A DNA stretch of 64,000 bases from Icerya purchasi (lineage: Eukaryota > Arthropoda > Insecta > Hemiptera > Monophlebidae), in assembly GCA_039619475.1 (NCBI GenBank), contig CM077115.1, positions 310,448,734 to 310,512,733 of the forward strand, in the 5' to 3' direction. This document shows positions 1-13,800 of the stretch, one piece after another. Below the pieces are notes generated by a model, which was not told the origin of the DNA, did no database searches, and saw nothing but the letters and a program-made list of their open reading frames with translations. A program made the translations under genes and the position numbers. Position 1 is the stretch's first letter. Each line of letters starts with the position of its first letter.

Positions 1-90
1 AATGCAATTGCTGGTGTCCTACCTCTGAAGAAATTTAATAATTTAAATTTGTCGTATTAGGAGAAGTTAAAAAATCTGTTAATGCAATCA

Positions 91-2298
<2,208 letters not shown>

Positions 2299-3100
2299 AA
2301 TTTATTACAAATTTATAAACTAATAAAATGATAAAGAAAAAAATATGTATGTTAATTTTTTGCCTCTCTTTTATTATTTATATGCCGCCGCTATCAACTA
2401 TCGTAAAATTATTCTTTCTGTTACATATCGATTAACCGTGAAAACAATACAAACTTTTCTTTACATTAATTTAAAAACAAATTAATGCTACGATCTAATA
2501 TTTAAAAATTAACTAATTATAAAAGCGGTATTATATAAAATCAAATTAGTTTTCTTCACTACTTTTTACATTTGCTGTAAAATAAAAATTTACCAAAATT
2601 GAATTTAGAAATATATTTTAATTTAACATTAAAGGTTAAGACACACATCGAAGTGACGGCGGAACGATTTTTTAACGTTTTTTGTACGAAATTGAATCTG
2701 CCGGCTTTTAAACTACATATTTGACTAAAATTGGAAACTAATTAGCTAAGTAATATGTTATAATTTATTTATACTATATCTTTTTGAGTTCAAAGTATTT
2801 ATTGTTTAAATAGTTATAATTAAAATATCCAAAAATGTCTGGAAGTGGAATTGAAACAATGTATTTCTTTTTTTTTAATTGAATTTGATGCACAAAAAAG
2901 TATTTGACTGACTTTCAAAATTTCAATCAAAATAAAAAAAATGATAACTTCATTAACGTTTCACACATGAGATTAATACAAAAATCATTACAACTCTAGT
3001 GGAAAACTAAAACAAAACAGCTACGCATGATTATTTCTATATGTCGCTGTTTATTTATTTAATTTAATTAATTAGCCTCTGACCAAAATTGTAATGTATG
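2299..3100. other. intergenic, no feature seen
   Basis: AT-rich sequence upstream of the CSN2 start codon. It presumably contains the CSN2 promoter and 5' UTR, but I see no convincing core promoter motif or coding exon. Confidence 0.4.
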
Positions 3101-3108
3101 TATGACAC

Positions 3109-3407
3109 CATCGACGTCGTCAGCGGTGGCAGAAGGGGTCAGCTGCCCCCCCTGGAGTTTTGAAACTTTTTAATCAACTGGCCATAATAAGTATTCTTAG
3201 GTGCGTAATTATGGACAATTTGGAAGACTTTTATAATAAAAAAAAAAAAAACAATTTGCCAGAAACCCCACGAAAATTATGTTTTAATTGAGATTTTATT
3301 CTTGTTTAATAAAATATTAAGCCTTTACAACTTATAAATTTTGTTTTCCCATAATTCATATTCTCTTTCTATCATCCCCCCCGGCTAATCAGCTAGCGAC
3401 GCCCTTG
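3109..3407. mobile_element. non-autonomous hAT-type MITE (299 bp)
   Basis: The left end CATCGACGTCGTCAGC matches the reverse complement of the right end, CAAGGGCGTCGCTAGC, as an imperfect terminal inverted repeat of about 16 bp. Behind each end is a run of seven C or G in mirrored position. It is flanked by near-identical 8-bp direct repeats, TATGACAC (3101-3108) and TATGATAC (3408-3415). The 8-bp duplication and CA..TG ends fit the hAT superfamily. There is no coding capacity. Superfamily placement is inferred. Confidence 0.75.
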
Positions 3408-3772
3408 TATGATACCAAAAAAACAAAACAAAAACAGATGGTTTATTTTCGTCGATCATTGATTTCAAATTTTATTTCTGAAATTTTTGCTATTCGTTTC
3501 TTAACTGTAAAACAAAATATCTTCTGAATCAATGATTTTTTTTCTTAAGTTTAATTTAATTCGCGTAAAAAAGTACTTCAATAATCCTTAAAGTTTCAAT
3601 AACAATTCACATGTGCGGTAAATACAACTTTTTTTTAAAAAAATTGAATAATGGCCGAAATTGGAGTATTTCTAATAACTGAAAAATCGCTAAATTAAGT
3701 CCATAAGGAACCTGCGCGACCAACGAAGCTAAAATTTAGTGAAATTCGTGAGACAGTTATATCACGTCTGGC

Positions 3773-4387
3773 CAGTTGTGGATCCTGACTGACAGGGGGG
3801 GATTATATAATTACATAAAACCTTCCACGGTAGACAGTAAATATAAGGAATCCCTTGTTTCATAAAGAAAATCAAATAGCGACCTCTTAGAAAATTTAAA
3901 AATGTTTTAAAAATACATGATTATTACAATTTAATTTAATTTTTAGGTAAAAAATAACGAAAAAAATATAAAATCCTAGCTAAAATGGTAGTTTAAAAAT
4001 AGTAAGATAGTATTTTTATTAGAATTTACTTCTTTTTTATTTTTGTTAGTAATCCGATCCTAATTCTTTCTTTGTGAGCAAGTAAAAAAAATACATATAT
4101 TTCTCATTGAACTATTTTCATTTACATTACAAAGTAAAAATTAAAAATAAATAAAAAAGACAAAATATCGATGACATTTGGGTTTGAAATAAAATAAAAA
4201 CGTAACATTAATAGTTTTACTAGAAAACAGTATTAAATATTAGTTATAATTAAATTCATAGGTAAATTTTATACAAGTCTTTTATAGCATAAATAAAGTT
4301 TCTCTGTTATAACAAATTTTTTCATAGAATCTTTAGTTCTTTTGAGGGGAAATGCCCTCCTCCCTTCACCCCGTGGATATACCACTG
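3773..4387. mobile_element. diverged hAT-type MITE (about 615 bp)
   Basis: The left end CAGTTGTGGATCC and the reverse complement of the right end, CAGTGGTATATCC, form an imperfect inverted repeat, each followed by a G-rich stretch. Flanking 8-mers CGTCTGGC (3765-3772) and CATCTGAC (4388-4395) agree at 6 of 8 positions, both differences being transitions. That is what an old 8-bp hAT duplication would look like. There is no open reading frame. Confidence 0.6.
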
Positions 4388-4395
4388 CATCTGAC

Positions 4396-6084
4396 ACTTA
4401 ATTTCTGAAAGAAACTTTGGTTCCAATATGTTGCAGAAAGACAATTATTCCAAATTTTTTGCATGAAAACAATATTTTTGTCATTTTTATTTTAAAACCT
4501 TTACAATAAAGTTTAAATTAGATGTACGTATTAAAATAGTTGATTTTCAAAATAAAAAAAATAGAAAATAATTTGTGTGTGTTATTTTAAAAAAATATTG
4601 TTCAACCCAGGTGCTTTCAAGGTCGGTTTCTCTTTAGAGAAGACAAGATTAAAAAAGATATTTTGTTTATACAAAACACTTGACTACCATATTAAAACTA
4701 AAATCAGTTTTTAAACAATACCAGAAATCACATTAATAGTATTGTAATTAATGACAATTGAGTTGCAAATAACAAATACTTTTATTTTGCTGAATATCGG
4801 GAATTTGTGTTTTTTTTTTAAAGTGAAAACTTCTTTAGGCGAGTTCAGCGATTTTTGGTAGCGGAAAAAACTTATGGTTTCACGTTATGCTTGTCACGGA
4901 TATGCTAATTTCAACAGTTCTCTATCCCTCGATACCACCACAACCGTGAAATCAGGAATAAGTTACAAAAAGAGACATAAAAGTTTAATTAATCATATTA
5001 GGACCAAGGCCGTGCCTAAAATTTGAAAAAGGAGGATTTTATAAATAACAATACATTTTTCACTTATATTCATACTATTAATAATTTCTATCATTTTGAT
5101 TTATATATCAGTAATTTAAAAAAATGAATTACCGTATAAACATTAATAAAAATTACATATGTTATTGATTATAATCGTAATAAAAAATTTTGCATAAAAT
5201 ATTAATGAAGTACCTAAAAATATGTTACATATTTTTTCTTTTTTTTTTTAAGGTAAGAACACCCTTTTGATTATTTTCAAATTTTTGCATATTTATAATA
5301 ACTATTTCAGTTTTCATTAAGGCCCGATTTTGTGATTTTTAGTTTTTTTAGAATATCTCGGTCATTTTTCGAACTAGGAAATTTTTCCCCCCTTCAAATT
5401 GTGCTGGATTCCAAAAAATAATTTTCCGCGAAATTCAAATTTTTATAGCGTTTGAAAAATCTTAAAACTCGATTTCTTGAAAACAAAAACATACTCATCT
5501 CTAAAAAAAAAATATTTTATGCATTTTTTCTCTAAAAATATGTATAAATTTTTTCAGATTTTTAAAAGTGGTGTAACGTATTCAAAAAACCTAAAACGCG
5601 CATATTTTCGGTTTTCTGGCCATATTCAAGCCCCTAAGTTTTTCCTAGTAACTTATTTGATACTCCAAATGCCATTTCTGACTTTATTCTATACTACCAA
5701 GATGGTAAAACTTGTTTCTGTAGGAGCGCTTCACCGTAAAGTATTATGAAACCAATACAAACCACGTTATCGAACAATCCCATTAATAAGTCCTAACGGC
5801 TTCGTGTATTAATACCGATTCTCAAGATTATCATATTTCTATACATTTAGTACATGATCGACCACTTTTTATCATTTATTTGTACATCAGAAATTAATAG
5901 GGAAAAGTAATTTTCATTCGGATTGCCCACTGAGCGACTTTTTTAAAATACATTTCACATATTTCAGTATTTTTACTTGGAAAATTTTTGAAGTTTAAAT
6001 ATTTGGTTGTATTTTATATTATTCAAATTACTATATTTACTTTAACGTACATTATCATTTGATTTTTTTGCTCGCTCTAATTTA
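4396..6084. other. intergenic, no gene recognised
   Basis: AT-rich sequence with long A and T runs. A 90-codon frame at 5477-5749 on the plus strand has no recognisable domain and poor composition, and I do not support it as a gene. Confidence 0.4.
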
Positions 6085-6094
6085 TATTATTACT

Positions 6095-6785
6095 AGGTGG
6101 TACCCACGGCTTTGCCAGTGTATTAATACCCGTTTAAATCTGTATTTGAAAATTAATAAAAAAATTTTTGTTTTATTTGGAATTCTATTTATGTAGATTA
6201 TTTTTCTCTTTAGGAAACTTATTTATCACCGTCCAACACAAAACGGGTTTTACGTTTCACGTTTAGTATAAATAACATTTCCGGCGCAAATATTAAAAAT
6301 TCTGTTGCAAGATTTTTTATTTCGTTGTAAAAAATAATAAAAAATACGTTTTTTTTTAACTCTCCGTAACGAATACAGCAGATGGATTAGGAGCGCAACT
6401 TGCATGTTTCGATCATGTCATGGTTTGATCATTTTAGTAATGTAACAAGTGAAGTAACGAAACGCGACGGTTACTTACGCCAGGAATTAATAAAATGATA
6501 TCTGAAGTTTATTATTTACCATAGTGATCATTTTATTTAAAATTGTATAAAAATTAATTTTTGTTTTATTCATCTCATATGCATTTCTGTACCGCTGGTC
6601 GCATCTCGACTATTTAAAACCTCATATTTCGTGAAAGAGAGAGGGTCGAAAACTTAGCCATACTTCAAAATTTTCGTTTGGACAACACAAATGCACCCTG
6701 AAAATTTTAGTATGATCCGTTCAGTGGTACAGGAATGCATACGGGACAAACAAACATACAAACATTCATTTTTACATAGAGAGAG
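6095..6785 (+). repeat. degenerate dispersed repeat
   Basis: The block opens with a GGTGGTACCCACGGCTTTGCC-like head after TTACTA and closes with AAACAAACATACAAACATTC, TTTTTACATAGAGAGAGA. Heads and tails of this kind bound common non-autonomous repeats in insect genomes, and a related GC-rich head (GGCTTGCGGCTTCACCCGC) occurs at 26962. Class is not determined; no ORF. Confidence 0.4.
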
Positions 6786-6790
6786 ATTTA

Positions 6791-8783
6791 ACAGTTTTAT
6801 GTAACTTATAAATTACTGAAAAGTGGAGAAACTAACTAAACTTGTTAGAAATTATGAACTTTAATATTGAAAAATTAAATTCGCTTTGGGAATGTGAGAA
6901 AACTTAATTATGCATAAAATAAAGGCAAATTTCATTTATTACGCTTACACATATTTAAAAATAAATTTAAAATATTAAACGATTGCAAAAAATAAAAAAT
7001 GATTCACTAATTTAATCACAACTTAGAATTTATTTGCTCAGCAAACGCGCCACAATGGGCAGTTGAAACAAAACACACTTCATAATTATCACTGCAACAA
7101 ACAGTAGGCCTTGTACAGGTATTTGTGGTAATATGTAATTTAACATCAGTTTCAGTAAAACAATTTAGAACTACTTAGTACAGTCGAAGTTAAAATTTTG
7201 AAACAGTAAGTTTTTGATTAAATGTTTTATGAAATAAATTTTATGTAAAATAAACTCAAAATTATCTAAAATTCTAAACTGTTTAAACCTAAATGTTCAA
7301 ACGAATTCGACCTGTAAATGACGATAAATTATTTCACAAAATTTAGGTTTGAGGAGTATTTATCATTTAATTAGGAGCATCCTGTTTTGTGTAATTCCCC
7401 TGTAGGCGTATGACAGATGGAACCTTCTATCGTTATTAAGTGATATGTGTAAGTTAAACTATGTATAAACCGTTTCAACTAAATTTTTATATTATTATTC
7501 ATATAAATATTAAATAATTTCAAATCGGTTTATATAAAATTACTGAAAAAAAAAACCTGACTAACAATCTATTGCTTCAAAATTTTAACTTCGCTGTACT
7601 TGCAAGTAATTTTAAATTGTAAATATTTAAAAATATTAAATAATTTCAATTGTTTTGTTTCACATAAAATTATTAAAGAATGGTTTTTCAAAAAAAAAAA
7701 TACCGATTTCAAGATTTATTCTCAAAATTAATATGAATGCACTAAAAAGTAAAAAATAATTGTATCTGATAAAAGATATACTTAGGGATATATGGCTATT
7801 CTTAAATAATATCAATGCTTAGTCGAATTAGCATAGAATTTAAATTACAGCAATAATTAGAAATTATATGATTATAACAACACAGTCATTTATTTTTTAT
7901 AAGTCAAGACTAAAGGAATTATCAGGAATATTTAGTGCATTATTGCAATTATTTTGTTTAAGAATAATCATAATATCCCATTTAAATATATGTTCATGTA
8001 AAAGAATTACATTATACTTGTTAGTGCATTTTTATTTCATTTTCAGAGTAAATCTTGAAATTGGTATTTTTTTAAAAATATTATTTTATTGCACAATTTT
8101 TAATGCAAATATTTTTGAGTGATAGACGATAGTCATAAAGATACATAGATAAAGTAGGGGTGTTGATTGTGAAAACGTCTAATTAGAGATACGTTCTATC
8201 GCTTTCTAAGTAATGTAGAGACATTTTAGTACATTATATGTCGGTCAACCTTGTATTTATATGGCATAAAATGTGTACATGCGTCAATTTGAAAGAGATG
8301 AAAAAATTCTCTCAGTATCTTTCTGTAGAACATTTCCACTTTCTATGATATATCTTTTTAGTGATAGCATGGTTAGACCAACTTAAAATTCCATTATTTT
8401 TTATACTGTATAAAGCTGGTTATTAGTTCAAGTATATATAATGTTAAAATTCCATTAGTGATGAGCTTGTAAACCATACTTTAGAAGTTTAAAATTCATC
8501 ATCTTTACTTGAATATATATTTACATAAGAAACTAATATTGGTAATACTTTCAGTCACTCGCTTTTGTAATCTATTTAATTTTAAAATTTTTAGGGTTCA
8601 CATTTTTTTTATATTCTAATGGAAACTTTTTGTCTGCCTATATTATATAGAGACAGTATATCTTTAAGGAGACATCCTCCTGTTTTTTAACATTAATTTT
8701 AATGACTACTTAATCAGTATTAATACTCATATGGAACCACTACTGACTGATAAACTTTCTAACAAACAAAGAACCATTTGAAT
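6791..8783. other. intergenic, no gene recognised
   Basis: AT-rich unique-looking sequence. The 84-codon plus-strand frame at 7868-8122 is low-complexity and hydrophobic, and looks fortuitous. Confidence 0.4.
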
Positions 8784-8791
8784 GTCTCACA

Positions 8792-9341
8792 CAGGGCTTG
8801 AAAACTGAATAATAATACGGCTTATGTCCTTGATAAATACAGCTTAAGCTTTCGGCTTTTGGCTGTTTGAATTTGAAATATGGCTTAGGCTTTCGGCTTT
8901 TGGCTGTTTAAATTTAAAATACGGCTTAAGCTTTCAACTTTCGGCTTACGAAATGAATTTCAATACAAGATAATTAAAATCATTTACTAATTACCATGCA
9001 TCAAACTATTTAGCATTACTATTGAAACTTCAACTTTTTTCTTTACGCACAATAATAAAAGTTTTTAAAAACAATTTCTTACGCGAATAATTATGTCAAA
9101 AATGCAAAATCAAGAAATTAAAAAAAAAAAAGCTTAAGCCGAATATAAAGCTTAATTTAGCTTTTCTAGAAATACAGCTCAAGCTTTCAGCTTTCGACTG
9201 TTTAAATTTTGAATATAGCTTAAGCTTTAGGCTTTTAGCTTATGGAAATATAAATATGGCTTTTGGATTAAGCTTATGACATCTAAAAATAATTGGCTTT
9301 CAGCTTTTAGCTTTTGGTTTTCGGCTGGCTTTCAAACCCTG
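8792..9341. mobile_element. non-autonomous hAT element packed with GCTTAAGC-type repeats
   Basis: The element starts CAGGGCTTGAAA and ends TTTCAAACCCTG, 11 of 12 bp inverted. It is flanked by a perfect 8-bp duplication GTCTCACA at 8784-8791 and 9342-9349. Inside, on the left, about 45-bp units of the form GCTTAAGCTTTCGGCTTTTGGCTGTTT plus AAATTTGAAATA recur; a similar set sits on the right. The two sets are separated by a plain AT-rich core (about 8960-9120). Ends and duplication length identify the hAT superfamily. Arrays of short motifs near both ends are known transposase-binding sites in hAT elements, which is my inference for these. No ORF. Confidence 0.85.
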
Positions 9342-9349
9342 GTCTCACA

Positions 9350-10702
9350 TAGTCAAAAGTTATGTGCAATAATATAAAAATGTAATACTTCTGTCATTAA
9401 CGAACTTATAAATAGCGTTATGAGGGTTTCCAACTTGTTTTTTTCATTATATTTCCACGATAAATAACACTGATAGTATTTTAAGTCAATCGCATTTGTT
9501 ACATAACTATAATTTTCTCTCACGTTATTTGATGGCTACTGAGTTTATGTTCAATGATATTCATCAATATTCGTATACTACACTTTCGAATAAACAAAGA
9601 ATAATTAAAATTGGTTTATATGGGCAAAAGTGTTTTGCATGAGATAACAAAAAAACGTACGGACTAATATATAACCTTATTTCATTGAACTTGGTGAAAA
9701 ATAGATTTTACCAAAAACCTGTTGATTCAAAATTTTGCATAATTTAAATGGCAAACAATTTAAAATTTTAAATCATTCTAGATTAGAATCATTACAGAAT
9801 ACTAATTGAATACTATATTGATGAACGAAACGATAAAGTATATTAAAATTCTTTAAGATTTGTTATAACTTCTAATAGTCCCATATCAAAACTGCAATAT
9901 GACCGAATTCTATTACGAATCCCCAAAAATAGTATAACCGATAGATTCTAGCTCTTTGCGGTCGAATTGCTAGTTTAAAATGCAATACCGCAATAGATCG
10001 GTGCAAGAAACGTTTTATTGCTATTTGTTAATAATGTAATCAATAGAATTAATTTATAATGTTTTAGGCGCGGTTGTGTTGTGTGTTTCCGTTTAGAATT
10101 TATTTATTCTTTCAATTATTTTTACTTCAACGCATTTTCGAGCTCACTGTGAACGACCCGTTTGTTTCTACATCTTTATAGTTATGAACAGTTATCTAAC
10201 TGGTATGTGTGGTACTTATTTCAAATTATATCAATTAAACAGTATTGACGGAAAGATAAGATAAAGATAATTTGTCGTTTTTCACACTTTTAATGTTAAA
10301 AGTAAACACTATCAATGTAAACAGTGAAGTTTTTTTTTATTTGTCATTTACATTTTCAATTTCTTTTTATATCAACGTTAGTGTATAAATGCGGTTAATG
10401 AATTTTATTCATGTTTTTAAACAATACTGTGTATTTAATTTATTATAATCGTTTTCAACTGAAAGTTTTCGTTAAACTGTATCTTTTAATGGAAAAAGTA
10501 TTTAGTTTAATTGATACAAGTATACTAAACTTTTTTACACATGGAGCGATATATATTTCGGTTTTTAAATTATTGCATCGTCTTATTCAAAATTAGTTTC
10601 AATCTATGCAAAAAGGTTTGTTTAGTATTTAAGAATCTAAAAAAGAATTATTATTGTACTGAATTGGATTTAAAATAAAGTATATTGTTTTGATAGTTTA
10701 TA
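9350..10702. other. upstream region of the DBS-like gene
   Basis: This stretch should carry the promoter and 5' UTR of the plus-strand gene starting at 10703. I see no unmistakable promoter element or extra coding exon. A 61-codon frame at 10411-10596 has no family similarity. Confidence 0.35.
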
Positions 10703-10802
10703 ATGTCATTGAATGAATCGGAAATATGCGAATCGTCGCTAGATAATATACCTATTACGGACATTGCTGATTTACTTGCTCAACAGTTCATTATTATAAC
10801 AG
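10703..10802 (+). CDS. MCF2L: DBS-like exon 1 (start exon)
   Basis: It encodes MSLNESEICESSLDNIPITD and ADLLAQQFIIITG, ending in phase 1 at GTAGGT. The ADLLAQQF..ITGGR run matches the start of the Sec14 domain in DBS proteins. An untranslated upstream exon is possible. Confidence 0.85.
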
Positions 10803-13800
10803 GTAGGTTTTTTTTTTTTTTAAAGCGTGTTAGAGGTATAATTTTTTCTAATGCTAATCATTTTTCAAAGTTTGCATAGAAGTTTCTTTGTCTTACGGTG
10901 TGCATAACTTATAGCTGTTGACTATTCTACCGGATATCTATTAATTTTGTTTAAAATATTTTTCGTTTCTTACTCCCTTTGCTTCATTGCATAGTCTTTT
11001 TTTTATTATTATTGCTATTATTTATTGCATTCGTAATACATGTACATATGTATGTATCAAAATTGGGCATTTTGTAGTGAATTGTAATAATAAGATTACG
11101 TATAATCTATTCTCATACAAAAGTTGACCTTAATCGATTACTTTTGGAAATTACAAAATGATTTTCGCAAATATGATTATTTTGTAATCGATTAATAATA
11201 ATTATAATGCATTATTACGTAATGGGATTTTTTAAAGCAATAATGAATTACTCTTCACTAAGATTTCAGGAAATCAGTCAGCCGATTTCATGAATACACG
11301 GTAATTTTAATATTTAGGAATCTGGATGATAATTTTATTCTTTCAATAGTATGCTATAATAATGAGTGGTAGGTTTATTTTTTGACATGCAACGTGTTTC
11401 AGCTCTGAAGGTTAATTTTTCTTTTACGTTAATATTTAGCATCACATTCCATGCTACTCTGGACCTCGTTTTAAAAACGTTTCGAAACAAATTATATATC
11501 GCAGATTTAATTAAATATTTAAAAATCAATCTTTATTAACTAGATTAGGGAGGTTCGGGTTTTTTATAATAGATTTGAGTTCATTTAGATCTTTTAATTT
11601 ATGATTTAAAATATTATTTGCTTAGTAGCGATTGTTAAAGTGATTTTTGTAGAACGATTTATAACATTTTTTTATCTAACTAAATATTTAATTTTAAAAT
11701 TTTCCATTTATTTATGTATTATTTCTTATTTATCTCGCGTACATAGTTTTGTGTACTATTGAACAATTAAAACTGTTGCCTATATATTTAAATATTAAAG
11801 TTATTTTATATTCATTGATTTGCCCGTACTATTACCCGAAATATTTTAGAGTAATTCGGCTTATTTTGACAAATTTGATCACTTTGTTATTTTGCTGAAT
11901 AATTACTCTAAAGTAATTGGTTATGGCCAACTCTGGTCGAGAATAGATTATATGTAATTTTACAATCTCAATTAAAAAATGATGAACTCATGTACGGTGT
12001 AGGTATAATAATACGGAAAATCATGTAACGTTTTTGCATCGATTAGATTTAACAGAGGTATTTTGTGTTGATTATTAATTACCAAAAGTTGTCGAAAGAC
12101 GATAATTGGAAATTGATACATAAACCATAAATTAAAAAATAAGGGGAGCAATAATAAGAGGGTGGCAATGTGATTTGAAATACACGCCTAATTCTAGTAC
12201 ACTACTTTGAGCAGTAGCCTAGTGGTTAATGCGCTTGGCTACTATGCCAGAGTGTCATAGGTTATCGAGACCTGTCTCGATCCAGATCCGAATCGCTCCC
12301 AGGTATATACCTAATCTAAAATTGAATATTGGTTATACCAGAGAAATTTGGGAAAGTAAAGGCGGATCCCAAATAGAAAGGAACTGGCCCCCCTACTCTG
12401 ATTAGTGCCGTTGGGCTTAGCTTATTGTATACCTTAACTTCACAATCTATCAAGGGTATGGGACTTACTTTACTTTACTATCTTAAGCAACACTCACGCT
12501 CAGCAACGAAACTTGAACGGACTTCTTTCGCTTTACATACCTACGGGTGTTTCTTTTTAAGCACAGTCAATTAAGATCGATTCTTCAATAAGAATTATGA
12601 AAGACTATCATCTGGGGGTTCAGAGGGTGTCCCCATGTCGAGATCTTTTATTGTACACGTGTGTGGGTAAACTTAAAAAATTACAAATACGCTAATAAGT
12701 AATGATGTTACCTTAATAATTTAAAATTGCATTTAATAATGTATAATTTTCTCTTTGTCTTTACTTTCTTTTCAATTTTTAAAAATTATTTCACTTCCGG
12801 TTGAAAGTTTCTCTGTTCGATTTCCATTTTACAGGAGTTTTCTATCGCCAGTTATGGAAGATATTTAAGTAACTGCCCCACCTTTTGCTCCAGTGTCCTA
12901 TCCTTCTCCCTGATTTCTATAGAATTATCGATCTATTTTTCCTCTTCATCCTGGTGCATGTCTTCTCCATCACCATTTGTTTCGTTGTAGTATTTACGTT
13001 ATATTTTTAATTTTGTTGTTTTCCTATAAACTTTTTCGTTTATTTATCTAATTGTTAAATTGAATAGAATGGTTGTATATTAAAATGGCTAAATTGAAGA
13101 ATGCCGGGAGTATCTTGAAATTGGCATGTGATGAATAATGATGAAAATAAAAGGAAATGCTGACACACAGTTTAAAAAAATGAAATATCCGAAATATTTA
13201 ACCGCAAATTACATAATAATAATCAAAAAAGAAAAATGAATAAAAAAAAAAGCAAGTTTAAGAAAAGAAAAAACAGGCGAATATATTACAGTAGATATTA
13301 CGGGGCTAAAAAATAATTTAATTTGTAAGAAGCAAAATGGAATACGAAAGATCTTTTGCTGGTAAAAAAAAAACACTTAAAATATAAAGAATTTTAAAAA
13401 TTTTTCTCTATAACCAATTTTTGTATTATGCTTTACCAGAAATTAGTTTTAGTTTTTTTTTTTTTTTTTTTGGTGCGTGAAGATATTGTGATTTATTTAT
13501 CTATTTATATTTATTGTAAAATTAAACACTATCATTTGATAGTACTGTAAGTTAAAGTTTATGAGTGTATTTTGATTTAATGATGGTGTTTTAAATTTCT
13601 AATGGAAAAAATTAAGTTTAAAAAGAATTTTAAGAAATGTGAATAGTTTTATTTATTTAATCCTAATTGAATTAACAGGCGGCAGGTCTAAAGAAGGTCA
13701 TTTACTAGTCACATTTCCAGATAATGGGATTTTCGATACTCTATCTGATAATGAATACCGAAAATTACTTTTGTATGTTACTTCTGTGCCGCCGTAAGTA

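Noticed and set aside
1..30. Next CSN2 exon at the left edge
   Set aside because: The minus-strand translation does not give the expected ECGGKMHL block.
5477..5749. A 90-codon plus-strand frame
   Set aside because: Lys/Phe-rich composition from AT bias, no domain, no splice context.
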